NCBI GenBank assembly: GCA_021845645.1
Contig: JAJZVM010000003.1
Span: 1 to 64,000 of the forward strand
Reading direction: 5' to 3'
Source: Bacillota bacterium
GTDB lineage: Bacteria; Bacillota_E; JAJZYS01; JAJYTV01
Length of the DNA stretch: 64,000 bases
Positions 28,301 through 40,229 of this stretch are shown here, piece by piece. Numbering within the stretch: the stretch's first letter is position 1; each line of letters begins with the position of its first letter. A program made the position numbers and the translations under genes. The notes beneath the pieces are model-generated. The model was given only the letters and a program-made list of their open reading frames with translations, ran no database searches and was not told the origin of the DNA.

Positions 28301-29728
28301 TTGACCGCAGCGAAAGGCTGGACCGGGGGGATAGGAAAGGTGCACGCGCATTTCGTCGGAATCGGCGGCTACGGCATGAGTGCGATCGCGTATGTACTCA
28401 AGGGCCAAGGCACCGAGGTGACCGGCTCCGACGTCCAGCCGTCCTCCCGCACCGAACGGCTGGCGCGCATCGGCGTGCCGATCGCGTACGGACACCGCGA
28501 GGAGAACCAGGCAGGGGCGGACGTCGTCGTCTACTCGACCGACGTGCCGCAGGACAACGTAGAGGTGCTGGCGGCCCGCCGGCGCGGGGCACAGGTGGTG
28601 CACCGCTCGGAGATGCTGGCGCGCATCCTCGAGAGCGGGCGCGGCATCTGCGTCACAGGCACGCATGGCAAGACCACCACGACATCGATGATCTCGGCCA
28701 TCCTGATCGAGGGCGGGCTCGATCCGAGCGTGGTCGTGGGCGGCGAGCTCGACTGGCTGGGAGGCAACGCGCGCATCGGCCACGGTCCGATCGTGATCGC
28801 GGAGGCGGACGAGAGCGACGGATCCTTCCTGCGCTATCATCCCGAGATCACGGTGCTGACCAACGCGGAGCCGGAGCACCTGGACCATTACCAAGGCGAT
28901 TTCGCGAACGTCGTGGCGGCCTACCGCACCTTCCTTGCCGGAACGACCGGCAAGGCATTCATCTGCCACGACAGCCCTCTCGTGCGCGAGATCGCGCGGT
29001 CGAGCGGCCGCGCGTGCTCCTCCTACGGCCTCGCGCGCGGCGGTGACTACCGCGCCATGCGGGTCGTTCCGGTCGCAGGCGGAGGCCACCGCTTCACGGC
29101 CATCGGGCCGAACGGCCCCATTGGCCGCTTCGAGCTGCACATCCCGGGCCTGCACAATGTGCGCAACGCCTTGGCCGCGATCGCGGTCGCGGACGGCCTG
29201 GGCGTGCCCCCTGCGGTCATGATCGCGGCCCTGCGCCGGTTCCGCAACGCGGCGCGCCGCTTCGAGGTGGTCGGCCGGGGACAGGGCATGACGGTCGTCT
29301 CGGACTACGCCCACCATCCGACGGAGATCGCGGCCGTGCTCGAGGCCGCGCGGGAACTCAGGCCCCAGCGCGTGCTCGCCGTCTTCCAGCCGCAGCGCTA
29401 CGCGCGCACGAAGCTCCTCTTCGGGGAATTCGCGCAGGCATTTCGACAGGCGGACGAAGTCTGGCTGCTCGACATCTATTCGCCGCCGGGCGAGGCGCCG
29501 ATCCCCGGCATCTCGTCGGAGCGCCTGGCGCAGAGCATGGCCGCTTTCGGGACGAAGGTGCACCACGTGCACGGTGCGGACGAGACGGAGGCGCGGCTGC
29601 ACGAGGCGATGAAGCCGGGAGACGTCGTCATGGTGATGGGCGCGGGAGACGTCTACCGGCTGGCGCAGAACCTCGGCCGCGCCGTCGAGCAGCCAGAGGT
29701 GGGGCAGAGCGGCGCGAGCGGCGACTGA
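28301..29728 (+). CDS. murC: UDP-N-acetylmuramate--L-alanine ligase
   Basis: The Mur ligase has HFVGIGGYGMSAIA (nucleotide fold, near 14), the P-loop GTHGKTTTTSM (near 125), TNAEPEHLDHY (near 188) and SDYAHHPTEI (near 332). It adds L-alanine to UDP-MurNAc in peptidoglycan synthesis. The listed TTG start (AGGA six bases upstream) gives 475 residues. An in-frame GTG at 28340 would give MHAHFVGIGGYG, closer to the family N-terminus, so the true start may be there. Confidence 0.93.
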   Translation: MTAAKGWTGGIGKVHAHFVGIGGYGMSAIAYVLKGQGTEVTGSDVQPSSRTERLARIGVPIAYGHREENQAGADVVVYSTDVPQDNVEVLAARRRGAQVVHRSEMLARILESGRGICVTGTHGKTTTTSMISAILIEGGLDPSVVVGGELDWLGGNARIGHGPIVIAEADESDGSFLRYHPEITVLTNAEPEHLDHYQGDFANVVAAYRTFLAGTTGKAFICHDSPLVREIARSSGRACSSYGLARGGDYRAMRVVPVAGGGHRFTAIGPNGPIGRFELHIPGLHNVRNALAAIAVADGLGVPPAVMIAALRRFRNAARRFEVVGRGQGMTVVSDYAHHPTEIAAVLEAARELRPQRVLAVFQPQRYARTKLLFGEFAQAFRQADEVWLLDIYSPPGEAPIPGISSERLAQSMAAFGTKVHHVHGADETEARLHEAMKPGDVVMVMGAGDVYRLAQNLGRAVEQPEVGQSGASGD

Positions 29729-29755
29729 GTCGCCCGGACGCCGCCGCCGCGCGGG

Positions 29756-30379
29756 CTACCCAAGACCGGACGTGACCAATCCGGCCAGGCCCAGCGCCGC
29801 GATGGCGACGCCGGCGACGGCGGCGATCCAGCGCAGGGCGGAGGCCCCCAGGCCGCGCCGCGCGAGACTGACACCGGTCGAGAGGATCAGCCACCAGAGG
29901 GCGGAACCGAGGAAGACGCCGACGACCATGAGAGCGGCTGCGGGACCGGCGTGCCTCGCCGTCGTGGGACCGAGGGCGGCGAATACGGCGGCGAACGACA
30001 GGATGGTCATGGGGTTTGCCAGCGTCAGGAGCAGGACCGAGACATATTGCAAGAGGGGCCGCCCGCCGATGGACTGGGCGGCTTCGCTCACGCCTTTCGG
30101 CCGCGCCATCCGCAGGCCGATGATGATGAGCGCCAGCCCTCCGATCGCCTGGATCCATGCGTGCTCCGCGAGCAGCGCATGCGAGACGAGCGTCACGCCG
30201 AAGGCGGCCACGGCGCCGTAGAAGGCGTCGGCCGTCGCGGCGCCGAGACCGCTCAAGAGCCCTGCGGCCCTGCCGTAGGTCAGGGTGCGCTGGATGCAGA
30301 GGAGCCCGATCGGGCCCACGGGTGCGGCGATGGCTAGCCCGATCGCGATACCGCGCAGGAGAAAGCCGAGCTCGCTCAC
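29756..30379 (-). CDS. LysE-family amino-acid exporter
   Basis: The 207-residue membrane protein has about six hydrophobic segments and the LysE/RhtB signature GLAIAAPVGPIGLLCIQRTL near the start, plus LLLTLANPMTILSFAAVF near 115. These transporters export amino acids or small metabolites when they build up. It overlaps the upstream Lrp-type regulator by four bases (ATGA), the usual pairing in which the regulator senses the exported amino acid. Substrate unknown. Confidence 0.9.
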   Translation of the reverse strand: MSELGFLLRGIAIGLAIAAPVGPIGLLCIQRTLTYGRAAGLLSGLGAATADAFYGAVAAFGVTLVSHALLAEHAWIQAIGGLALIIIGLRMARPKGVSEAAQSIGGRPLLQYVSVLLLTLANPMTILSFAAVFAALGPTTARHAGPAAALMVVGVFLGSALWWLILSTGVSLARRGLGASALRWIAAVAGVAIAALGLAGLVTSGLG

Positions 30380-30849
30380 GTCGCGTCCGCGGGCGACGGG
30401 TCGCCGGCGATGGCGAGCGGCAGGCGGCAGGTTTCCTTGCGGGTGTCGAGCACGATGGTCGTCCGTGTGCGCGTGACGCCCTCGAGGCTCTTGAGCTGGT
30501 CGCTCAGCAGGTGGTCGAGGTGCCGGGCGTCGCGGCAGCGGACCTTCAGGAGGTAGTCGTCGTCACCGGCGACATGGTGACACTCCTGGACCTCGTCCAG
30601 GGTCTGCACCAATGCGAGGAAGGACGAGCGATCCTGGGGTCGTGACAGGGTCACGGCGACGAACGCGGTGAGGCCCAGCCCGATGGCCGCGGGATCCACC
30701 AACGCCGTGAAGCCCCTGATCACGCCGCGATCCTCGAGGCGGCGGACACGCTCGGCGGCGGAGGGGGCGGAGAGCCCGAGATGGCCGGCCAGTTCCGCCC
30801 AACTCATGCGTCCGTCGACGGTGAGTACATCGAGCAGCCTAATATCCAA
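30376..30849 (-). CDS. Lrp/AsnC-family transcriptional regulator
   Basis: The 157-residue protein has an N-terminal winged HTH (LDVLTVDGRMSWAELAGHLG, then LSAPSAAERVRRLEDRGVI) and a C-terminal RAM ligand-binding domain (GLTAFVAVTL, HHVAGDDDYLLKVRC). The only plausible start is TTG at 30849; the in-frame extension upstream contains no ATG or GTG. It probably senses an amino acid and controls the downstream lysE-type gene and itself. A 14-base palindrome lies 38 bases upstream. Confidence 0.9.
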   Translation of the reverse strand: MDIRLLDVLTVDGRMSWAELAGHLGLSAPSAAERVRRLEDRGVIRGFTALVDPAAIGLGLTAFVAVTLSRPQDRSSFLALVQTLDEVQECHHVAGDDDYLLKVRCRDARHLDHLLSDQLKSLEGVTRTRTTIVLDTRKETCRLPLAIAGDPSPADAT

Positions 30850-30886
30850 AGAATTTATGGCTAGATCACCTGCGAAATGGCCACCT

Positions 30887-30900
30887 TTATACGAGTATAA
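30887..30900. promoter_or_regulatory. Palindrome TTATAC-GA-GTATAA, candidate Lrp operator
   Basis: A perfect 6-2-6 palindrome sits 38 bases upstream of the Lrp-type gene in an AT-rich pocket. On the minus strand it contains TATACT, a possible -10 element, so a bound dimer could repress the lrp-lysE transcript. The link to this regulator is inferred from position. Confidence 0.4.
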
Positions 30901-31021
30901 CCTATGAAACGAAGACCGCCAACCAGCGATCAGGCTTGGCGCATCGTGGAAGACCGCAGCCGCATGCGCTAAGGTGGAGTGGTCCTACGACAATACTAAT
31001 AAAGTGTATGAATGTGCGTGA

Positions 31022-33909
<2,888 letters not shown>

Positions 33910-33996
33910 CGAAGATGCGGGTGAAGGGCGTATCCTGCCTTTGGGGCCGTGCGTCCCGACGCCGTCCCTTACCGCGCTACGCTAGGAGAGAGTGCG

Positions 33997-35259
33997 TTGG
34001 CCTTCTATGCCATCGAGGGCGGGAATCGCCTGATCGGCTCCGTGATCGTCAACGGTGCCAAGAATTCCGCCCTGCCGATCATCACCGCCGCCGCCCTCGC
34101 TTCGGAGGGCGTCTCGGTGCTGCAGAACATCCCGAGCTACACCGATATCCTGGACCTCATCGAGATTCTGCGGGAGCTTGGCGCGAAGGCCGAGTTCACC
34201 GGTCCCAAGACGCTGGAGGTCGACGGCAGCGGCCTCAGCGACCACATCGCGCCGTACGACCGGGCCGCGCGACTGCGCGGCTCCACCTACATCGTCGGCC
34301 TCCTGCTGGCGCGTCTCGGCCAGGCGGAGGTCGCGGTACCAGGCGGCTGCGACATCGGTGCGCGCCCCGTGGACTTTCACCTGCGCGGCTTCCAGGCGCT
34401 CGGCGCGCGGGCCTGGGTCGAACACGGCGCCATCCTGGCGGAGGCCCCGGGCGGTCTCATGGGGTCGCGCATCTATGTGGACCGCAAGTCGTTCGGCACC
34501 ACCTGCAACCTGATGATCGCCGCCTCCATCTCGTTCGGCACCACCACCCTGGAAGACGCCGCGCAGGAGCCGGAGATCGTCGACCTCGCGAACTTCCTCA
34601 ACGCGATGGGCGCGCGCGTGCGCGGCGCCGGCACGGACGTCATCCGCATCGAAGGCGCCCAGCGCCTGCATGGCGCTGCGCACGAGGTGATCCCGGACCG
34701 CCTTGAGGCCGGCACCTTCCTGCTTGCCGGGGCCGCCACCGGCGGCAGGGTCAGCGTCGGCCCGATCATCCCCGAACACCTGCGCACGCTCGTCGTCAAG
34801 CTTGGCGAGGCGGGAGCGCGGCTCGAGGTGGAGGAGGACTCGATCACCGTCGACGCGCCGTCGCGCCTCAAGGCGATCGACGTCCAGACCCAGCCGCATC
34901 CCGGCTTCCCCACGGACCTGCAGCCGCAGCTCGTGGCCGCGCTCTGCCAGGCCGACGGGGTGTCGGTCGTGGAGGAGACCATCTTCGACAATCGCTTCGG
35001 CTACGCGAACGAGCTCGTGCGCCTGGGGGCGCAGGTCAAGATTGAGCGCAACACCGCGCTCGTCCGGGGTACGAAGGTGCTCACCGGTGCGCCGGTTGTC
35101 GCGCGGGACATCCGCGGAGGCGCGGCGCTGGTGATCGCGGCTCTCAGTGCGCAGGGGCGTACGGACGTCGAAGGGGTGCGGCACGTCGCGAGGGGCTACG
35201 AGCACCTCGAACAGAAGCTGACCTCCCTCGGCGCGGAGATCCGCGTCGTCGAGGACTGA
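33997..35259 (+). CDS. murA: UDP-N-acetylglucosamine 1-carboxyvinyltransferase
   Basis: The 420-residue EPSP-synthase-fold enzyme has the N-terminal NGAKNSALPI (Lys-Asn near 21) and the catalytic cysteine in PGGCDIGARPVDFHLRGFQ (near 116). VIPDRLEAGTFL and FDNRFGYANELVRLGA also match MurA. It starts peptidoglycan synthesis by adding enolpyruvate to UDP-GlcNAc. The TTG at 33997 with AGGAG upstream gives MAFYAIEGGNRL, matching the family. The cysteine means it should be fosfomycin-sensitive in principle. Confidence 0.95.
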   Translation: MAFYAIEGGNRLIGSVIVNGAKNSALPIITAAALASEGVSVLQNIPSYTDILDLIEILRELGAKAEFTGPKTLEVDGSGLSDHIAPYDRAARLRGSTYIVGLLLARLGQAEVAVPGGCDIGARPVDFHLRGFQALGARAWVEHGAILAEAPGGLMGSRIYVDRKSFGTTCNLMIAASISFGTTTLEDAAQEPEIVDLANFLNAMGARVRGAGTDVIRIEGAQRLHGAAHEVIPDRLEAGTFLLAGAATGGRVSVGPIIPEHLRTLVVKLGEAGARLEVEEDSITVDAPSRLKAIDVQTQPHPGFPTDLQPQLVAALCQADGVSVVEETIFDNRFGYANELVRLGAQVKIERNTALVRGTKVLTGAPVVARDIRGGAALVIAALSAQGRTDVEGVRHVARGYEHLEQKLTSLGAEIRVVED

Positions 35260-35289
35260 CGGCACAAGTTGAGGAAGGGACGGGATCTC

Positions 35290-36459
35290 ATGCCGGAAAC
35301 CTGGGTCGTGGCGGCAAAGCGCACTCCGATCGGCAAGTTCGGCGGGGCACTCAAGGATGTACCGGCCGTGGAGCTGGGCGCGCAGGCGATTCGCGCGACG
35401 GTGGCGCAGGCTGGCATCGAAGGTTCGGCGATCGATTACGCATACATGGGCATGGTGGTGCAGGCGGGCGCTGGCCAGATTCCCTCACGTCAGGCCACCA
35501 TACGTGCGGGCCTGCCGGTAGAGCTGCCTTCGGACACCATCAACCGGGTCTGCGCCTCGAGTCTCAGGGCTGTGAACCTGGGCGACATGGCGATCCGCCT
35601 CGGCGAGGCGAAGATCGTGCTGGCCGGTGGCATGGAGAGCATGTCGCAGGCGCCGTACCTGCTCTACAAGGCGCGCTACGGCTACCGCATGGGCAATGGC
35701 GAACTCGTCGACTCCGTGGTGCACGACGGCCTCTGGTGCGCGTTCGGCGACGTGCACATGGGCGTGCACGGCGGCCGCGTCGCGCTCGAGCTCGGCGTCA
35801 GCCGCGCAGAGATGGACGAGTGGGCGTACCGCTCGCAGATGCGGGCCAAGGACGCGATGGCGGCCGGGCGCCTCGACGACGAGATCGTGCCGGTGCAGTT
35901 CGGCAAGGCCGAGCTCCGCCAGGACGAGGGCCCGCGTCCCGACACCACCCTCGAACGCCTGCAGCAGCTGAAGCCGGTCTTCGATCCCAGCCACGGCATC
36001 ACGGCGGGCAACGCACCAGCACTCAACGACGGCGGCTCGGCCGTTCTGCTGATGGAAGCCGGTGAGGCGCAAGCCAGGGGTATGAAGCCCTTGGCGCGCA
36101 TCATCTCGCATGGCGCGGTGTCCCAGGAGCCGGCCTATCTCGCGACGGTGCCGGCGCTCTCGGCGCAACAGGCACTGCAGCGGGCGGGACTCACCGCCAA
36201 GGACATGAAGCTCGTCGAGATCAACGAAGCGTTCGCGGCCGTCTCCATCACCTCGAGCAGGATGCTCGGCGTGGATCCCGAGATCGTCAACCCGAACGGC
36301 GGCGCCGTGGCCTTCGGCCACCCGGTCGGCGCGTCCGGGGCCCGGATCCTGATGACGCTCATCTACGAGCTGCGGCGCCGCGGCGGCGGGTACGGCGTGG
36401 CGGCGATCTGCTCGGGCGGCGGCCAGGGCGAGGCCACCATCGTACGGGTGGACGCCTGA
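35290..36459 (+). CDS. Acetyl-CoA C-acyltransferase (thiolase)
   Basis: The 389-residue thiolase has the acyl-binding cysteine in NRVCASSLRAVN (near 87), NPNGGAVAFGHPVGASGAR (catalytic His near 345) and CSGGGQGEA (second Cys near 375). It either condenses acetyl-CoA to acetoacetyl-CoA or cleaves 3-ketoacyl-CoA. It overlaps the next gene, a 3-hydroxyacyl-CoA dehydrogenase, which argues for fatty-acid or butyrate-type beta-oxidation or synthesis. ATG at 35290 follows GAGGAAGGGA. Confidence 0.92.
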   Translation: MPETWVVAAKRTPIGKFGGALKDVPAVELGAQAIRATVAQAGIEGSAIDYAYMGMVVQAGAGQIPSRQATIRAGLPVELPSDTINRVCASSLRAVNLGDMAIRLGEAKIVLAGGMESMSQAPYLLYKARYGYRMGNGELVDSVVHDGLWCAFGDVHMGVHGGRVALELGVSRAEMDEWAYRSQMRAKDAMAAGRLDDEIVPVQFGKAELRQDEGPRPDTTLERLQQLKPVFDPSHGITAGNAPALNDGGSAVLLMEAGEAQARGMKPLARIISHGAVSQEPAYLATVPALSAQQALQRAGLTAKDMKLVEINEAFAAVSITSSRMLGVDPEIVNPNGGAVAFGHPVGASGARILMTLIYELRRRGGGYGVAAICSGGGQGEATIVRVDA

Positions 36460-37304
36460 TGGAGCGGGTACTGGTGGTCGGCGCCGGCCAGATGGGCAGC
36501 GGCATTGCACAGGTCGCGGCGCAGGCCGGGCGCAGCGTGACGGTGCACGACGTGGCGGAGAGCTTTCTCGACCGTGGCCGGGAGACGATGCGAACCTCCC
36601 TTAGTCGCCTCGTCAAGCGCGGCCAGCTGACGCAGGAGCAGGCGGACGCCGCGCAAGCCCGCGTGCGCTTCAGCCTCGACCTCGAGGCTGCGCGCGAGGC
36701 GGAGCTCGTCGTCGAGGCGATCGTCGAGCGGTTCGAGGACAAGGCGAAGCTCTGGCAGGCAGTCTCTCAGCTCGCCCCGGAGGGGGCCATCCTCGCGAGC
36801 AATACGTCTTCCCTGCCGATCACACGCCTGGCAGCCAGTGTGAAGCGGCCTGAGCGCTTCGTCGGCATGCACTTCATGAACCCTGTGCCGATGATGCAGC
36901 TCGTCGAGATCGTCACGGGCATCCAGACCTCCGAGGCGACGACGCTGGCCGTCGAGGCCGAGGCCAAGGCCTACGGCAAGACGACGGTGCGCGCCAAGGA
37001 CTTCCCCGGCTTCGTCTCCAACCGCGTGCTCATGCCTCTGATCAACGAGGCGATGTTCGCCCTCTACGAGGGGATCGCGAGCGCCGAGGACATCGACACG
37101 GTGATGCGCCTTGGCATGAACCATCCGATGGGACCGCTGCAGCTGGCGGATTTCATCGGGCTCGACACCTGCCTCTACATCCTCGAGGTGCTGCAGGAGG
37201 GCTTCGGCGACCCCAAGTACCGGCCGTGCCCCTTGCTGCGCCAGTACGTCCAGGCGGGCTATCTGGGGCGCAAGACCGGTCGCGGATTCTACACCTACGC
37301 CTGA
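36459..37304 (+). CDS. 3-hydroxyacyl-CoA dehydrogenase
   Basis: The 281-residue enzyme has the NAD fold [19 protein letters not shown] at residue 5, SNTSSLPIT near 115 and [16 protein letters not shown] (catalytic His near 140), matching HbdA/PaaH single-function dehydrogenases. It interconverts 3-hydroxyacyl-CoA and 3-ketoacyl-CoA and shares a one-base overlap with the thiolase. No enoyl-CoA hydratase or acyl-CoA dehydrogenase accompanies the pair here. Confidence 0.93.
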   Translation: MERVLVVGAGQMGSGIAQVAAQAGRSVTVHDVAESFLDRGRETMRTSLSRLVKRGQLTQEQADAAQARVRFSLDLEAAREAELVVEAIVERFEDKAKLWQAVSQLAPEGAILASNTSSLPITRLAASVKRPERFVGMHFMNPVPMMQLVEIVTGIQTSEATTLAVEAEAKAYGKTTVRAKDFPGFVSNRVLMPLINEAMFALYEGIASAEDIDTVMRLGMNHPMGPLQLADFIGLDTCLYILEVLQEGFGDPKYRPCPLLRQYVQAGYLGRKTGRGFYTYA

Positions 37305-37327
37305 GCCGTTCGGATGGGGGAGCTGCG

Positions 37328-37822
37328 ATGACTGTGGGAGCCGAGGGAGGGCACGTGCCCAGCCACTTCGACGAGCGCGGCCGGGCGCGCATGGTCGATG
37401 TGGGCGGCAAGCCCGAGACCGAGCGGGTGGCGATCGCGAGCGGTCGCGTGCGCATGGCGGACCCGACGCGCGAGGTGCTGTTCCGCGGTGCCGCGGCGAA
37501 GGGCGACGTCCTGGCCGTGGCCAGGGTGGCCGGCATCCAGGCCGCGAAGCGCACGGGTGAGCTCATCCCGCTCTGCCATCCCCTGCCGCTCACCCAGGTG
37601 CGGGTGGACTTCCGCGAGACGGAGGACGGCGTCGCCATCGAGGCCGAGGCCCGCACGGTCGGGCGGACGGGCGTCGAGATGGAGGCGCTGACCGCCATCT
37701 CGGTGGCCGCCCTGACGGTCTACGACATGCTGAAGGCGATCGACCGCGGCATGGAGGTTCAGGACGTACGCCTGGAGCGCAAGTCGGGCGGGCGCAGCGG
37801 CGACTGGCAGCGGGAGCCGTAA
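37328..37822 (+). CDS. moaC: Cyclic pyranopterin monophosphate synthase
   Basis: The 164-residue protein has [33 protein letters not shown] (substrate pocket, near 78) and [13 protein letters not shown] (near 115), all MoaC signatures. It makes cyclic pyranopterin in molybdenum cofactor synthesis. It sits 23 bases after the dehydrogenase and faces mogA across a strong terminator. Together with mogA, mocA and the cox-type genes it marks a molybdoenzyme locus. Confidence 0.95.
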   Translation: MTVGAEGGHVPSHFDERGRARMVDVGGKPETERVAIASGRVRMADPTREVLFRGAAAKGDVLAVARVAGIQAAKRTGELIPLCHPLPLTQVRVDFRETEDGVAIEAEARTVGRTGVEMEALTAISVAALTVYDMLKAIDRGMEVQDVRLERKSGGRSGDWQREP

Positions 37823-37832
37823 GCTGAGGCGG

Positions 37833-37878
37833 GAAACGGCGCGAGGGGACCTTGAGAAGGGTCCTCTCGCGCCGTTTC
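37833..37878. terminator. Bidirectional terminator between moaC and mogA
   Basis: A 19-base arm (37833-37851) pairs with 37860-37878 with a single G-T mismatch around an 8-base loop. The hairpin is exactly between two convergent stops, so it should end transcription both ways. U-tracts are short. Confidence 0.8.
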
Positions 37879-37886
37879 GGGCCGTG

Positions 37887-38366
37887 TCAGTGATCGGTCG
37901 GGGCGCGGTGCATGATGTCGATCGCGTGCCGAAGCACGGGCTCGAGCACCATTAGGCCGTCCCTCACCCCGGAGGTGCTGCCGGGCAGGTTGACGATCAG
38001 CGTTGTGCCGCGCACGCCGCAGAGTCCGCGCGACAGCATCGCCCGGGGCGTCTTGCGTAGGCCGTCGGCGCGCATCGCTTCGGCGATCCCCGGCACCGCT
38101 CTTGTGATGACGGTCTCGGTCGCCTCGGGCGTCACATCGCGCGGGGAAAGTCCCGTTCCGCCGGTCGTCAGGATGCAGTCGAGGTGGAGATCGTCCGCCA
38201 TGTGCAGCAGGGCAGAAGAGATCTCCGGCACCTCGTCCGCAACGACTCCACGCCAAGCGAGCTCGTGGCCCTCGGATGCCAGAAACTCCGCGACGGCGTC
38301 GCCGCTCGTGTCCTGCCTCTTGCCTTGCGCACCCAGGTCGCTCACAGTCAAGATGCCGCAGCGCAT
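37887..38366 (-). CDS. mogA: Molybdopterin adenylyltransferase MogA/MoaB
   Basis: The 159-residue protein has TTGGTGLSPRDVTPEAT (near 70) and IVNLPGSTSGVRDGL (near 122), the MPT-binding signatures of the MogA/MoaB family. It adenylates molybdopterin before metal insertion. It is divergent from the coxS-like gene, sharing a 124-base control region, and convergent with moaC. MogA and MoaB cannot be separated by sequence here. Confidence 0.93.
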   Translation of the reverse strand: MRCGILTVSDLGAQGKRQDTSGDAVAEFLASEGHELAWRGVVADEVPEISSALLHMADDLHLDCILTTGGTGLSPRDVTPEATETVITRAVPGIAEAMRADGLRKTPRAMLSRGLCGVRGTTLIVNLPGSTSGVRDGLMVLEPVLRHAIDIMHRAPTDH

Positions 38367-38490
38367 CTCTCGTGCCTCCTTTGCCTGCGAAGTCCATGAT
38401 AGCAGAGGAACCTGCGCAGGATTCCTGCCCGCGGTGCCAGAAGGGAATCGGAGCCGAGGATGCTGCGGGCATTAGGAGGTGCGGGGTGAC

Positions 38491-39021
38491 TTGCAGCTCG
38501 AGTTGAAGGTGAACGGACGCGTGGTGCGACGCGACGTCGAGCCGCGCACACTGCTCGTGGATCTCTTGCGGGACGAGCTTGCGCTGACAGGCACCAAGGT
38601 CGGCTGTGACACAAGCCAGTGCGGCGCCTGCACGGTGCTGCTCGACGGACACGCGGTCAAGTCGTGCAACCTGCTCGCGCTGCAGGCGCAGGGGCGGGAG
38701 GTCGTGACGGTCGAGGGACTTCGCGATCTCGTGCCAGAAGGGGTGCGCGAAGAGGGACTTCACCCCCTGCAGGCCGCCTTCTGGAACGAGGACGGCCTGC
38801 AGTGCGGCTATTGCACGCCAGGCATGATCCTTGCCGCGTGCGATCTGCTGCAAGAGAATCCCGACCCAAGCGACGACGAGGTGCGGCACGGCATCGAGGG
38901 CAACGTCTGCCGCTGCACGGGGTACCAGCCGATCGTGCTGGCCGTGCGCAAGGCTGCGGGCGTGCTGCGGCAGGCCGGCCTCGACCCGCTCGGCCGGCCG
39001 GTCGGGGAGGCCTCACGATGA
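38491..39021 (+). CDS. coxS: Molybdenum hydroxylase [2Fe-2S] subunit (CoxS-like)
   Basis: The 176-residue protein binds two [2Fe-2S] clusters: a plant-type ferredoxin set ([16 protein letters not shown], with Cys 39, 44 and 47 plus one near 59) and a C-terminal set (CGYCTPGM and CRCTGY). It carries electrons from a molybdenum centre to FAD. The TTG at 38491 has a perfect AGGAGGTG nine bases upstream; a GTG at 38479 lies inside that site. The next gene overlaps by four bases. The large catalytic subunit (CoxL) normally beside it is absent. Confidence 0.93.
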   Translation: MQLELKVNGRVVRRDVEPRTLLVDLLRDELALTGTKVGCDTSQCGACTVLLDGHAVKSCNLLALQAQGREVVTVEGLRDLVPEGVREEGLHPLQAAFWNEDGLQCGYCTPGMILAACDLLQENPDPSDDEVRHGIEGNVCRCTGYQPIVLAVRKAAGVLRQAGLDPLGRPVGEASR

Positions 39022-39866
39022 TTCCATCCGCTTTCCGCTACGAGCGCCCTGCGACGCTCAAGGAAGCGCTTGGCTTCCTTGAGGATCCCGAGGCCAAGGT
39101 GCTGGCTGGCGGTCAGAGTCTCCTGCCGCTCCTGCGCCTGCGCATGGCCGAACCGGGCCTCCTCGTGGATCTCCAGGACATCATCGAACTGCAAGGCATG
39201 CAACAGGAGGCGGACAGCGTGCGCCTCGGCGCCCTCCTGCGCCATGCGGAGCTTGCGCAGGCCGCGCCCTGGCGGCTGCTGCGCGAGGCGGCCGAGGCTA
39301 CGGGCGACCGCCAGGTGCGCAGGCTCGGAACGATCGGCGGCGCCACGGCGCATGCCGACCCCGCCGGGGATCTGCCGGCTGCCCTGCTGGCCATAGGAGC
39401 CACCGTGGAGATCGAGGGCCCGGGCGGTCGTCGCGAGATACCGATCGGCGAGTTCTTCCTCGGACCTCTGACGACCGCCCTGGCCACCGACGAGATTCTC
39501 ACAGGGCTGCGGCTGCCGCTGCCGACCAAGGGCTCTGGCTCGAGCTACCGCAAGCTGCGCCAGAAGGCGTCCGGGTTCGCGCTGGCGGGCGTGGGGGCGA
39601 TGGTGCGCCTGGAGGCGGGGCGCTGCGTCGCCGCCGGCATCGGCGTGACGGGCGTCGGTCTCGCACCCTATGCGGCAGACGCTGCCCGGGACCGTCTCCT
39701 TGGCACGCCTCTCGCAGCCGGTGACATCGACGCGGCGCTGGAGATGATCCTGGACGGCGTCGACGTCCAGGGCGACGCCTACGCCTCGGCGGATTACCGC
39801 AGCAGCATGTGCCGGCTGTGTGCCCTGCAGGCCATCGAGAGCGCCAGGGCGGAAGCCCTCGGCTGA
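39018..39866 (+). CDS. coxM: Molybdenum hydroxylase FAD subunit (CoxM-like)
   Basis: The 282-residue protein has the FAD-binding [16 protein letters not shown] (near 28) and [16 protein letters not shown] (near 105), then the CO-dehydrogenase FAD C-terminal domain. It passes electrons from the FeS subunit to an acceptor, in aerobic CO dehydrogenases the quinone pool. It is coupled to coxS (ATGA). Instead of coxL, a small unknown gene and then a secreted propeller gene follow, so the enzyme's catalytic partner and substrate are unknown. Confidence 0.93.
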   Translation: MIPSAFRYERPATLKEALGFLEDPEAKVLAGGQSLLPLLRLRMAEPGLLVDLQDIIELQGMQQEADSVRLGALLRHAELAQAAPWRLLREAAEATGDRQVRRLGTIGGATAHADPAGDLPAALLAIGATVEIEGPGGRREIPIGEFFLGPLTTALATDEILTGLRLPLPTKGSGSSYRKLRQKASGFALAGVGAMVRLEAGRCVAAGIGVTGVGLAPYAADAARDRLLGTPLAAGDIDAALEMILDGVDVQGDAYASADYRSSMCRLCALQAIESARAEALG

Positions 39867-39876
39867 GGGCCGAGCG

Positions 39877-40146
39877 GTGGCGACGACGCTCGAGGAGATC
39901 TGGCGGCGGTGCAGTGAGATCGAGGAACGACTCCGCTGGCGGGGCCCATCGTTCCAGCCGTTCCCTGGTGTCCTCGAGTTCCGCGGGGTTGGCAAGGTCA
40001 CGGCTGCGAACTACGCCCGCCCGCCCGAGAAGGACGTCGTGGCGTACGTGCTGCGCCAGCTGCTCGACGCGGCGGAACACTCCTTCGACTTCGAGGCACA
40101 GGTGCAGGTGCTCGATCTGATGCAGGATCTTGCGGAGATCGAGTAG
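39877..40146 (+). CDS. Small conserved-looking protein of unknown function
   Basis: The 89-residue acidic protein from a GTG start shows a helical N-terminus (LEEIWRRCSEIEERL), a central PFPGVLEFRGVGKVT, and a second helical half. It lies 10 bases after coxM, so it is probably co-transcribed. I do not recognise the family. Codon use matches its neighbours. Confidence 0.6.
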   Translation: MATTLEEIWRRCSEIEERLRWRGPSFQPFPGVLEFRGVGKVTAANYARPPEKDVVAYVLRQLLDAAEHSFDFEAQVQVLDLMQDLAEIE

Positions 40147-40200
40147 CAAGCCTGTCGCCTCACGTCGAAGCGGCGCAGGAAACGAGATGGCAATGACGGA

Positions 40201-40229
40201 AAGGTGTGTGCACTGGAGGCACACACCTT
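40201..40229 (+). promoter_or_regulatory. Perfect 10-bp hairpin presenting the ribosome site in its loop
   Basis: AAGGTGTGTG (40201-40210) and CACACACCTT (40220-40229) pair perfectly around the 9-base loop CACTGGAGG. The GGAGG in the loop is the best ribosome site for the propeller gene, and the downstream arm ends at the first base of its TTG start. The element could control translation as an RNA hairpin, or be a DNA operator for a dimeric regulator. Confidence 0.5.

Noticed and set aside
29720..29734. GGCGAC-TGA-GTCGCC hairpin around the murC stop as a terminator
   Set aside because: Only six pairs, no U-tract, and common by chance at this GC content.
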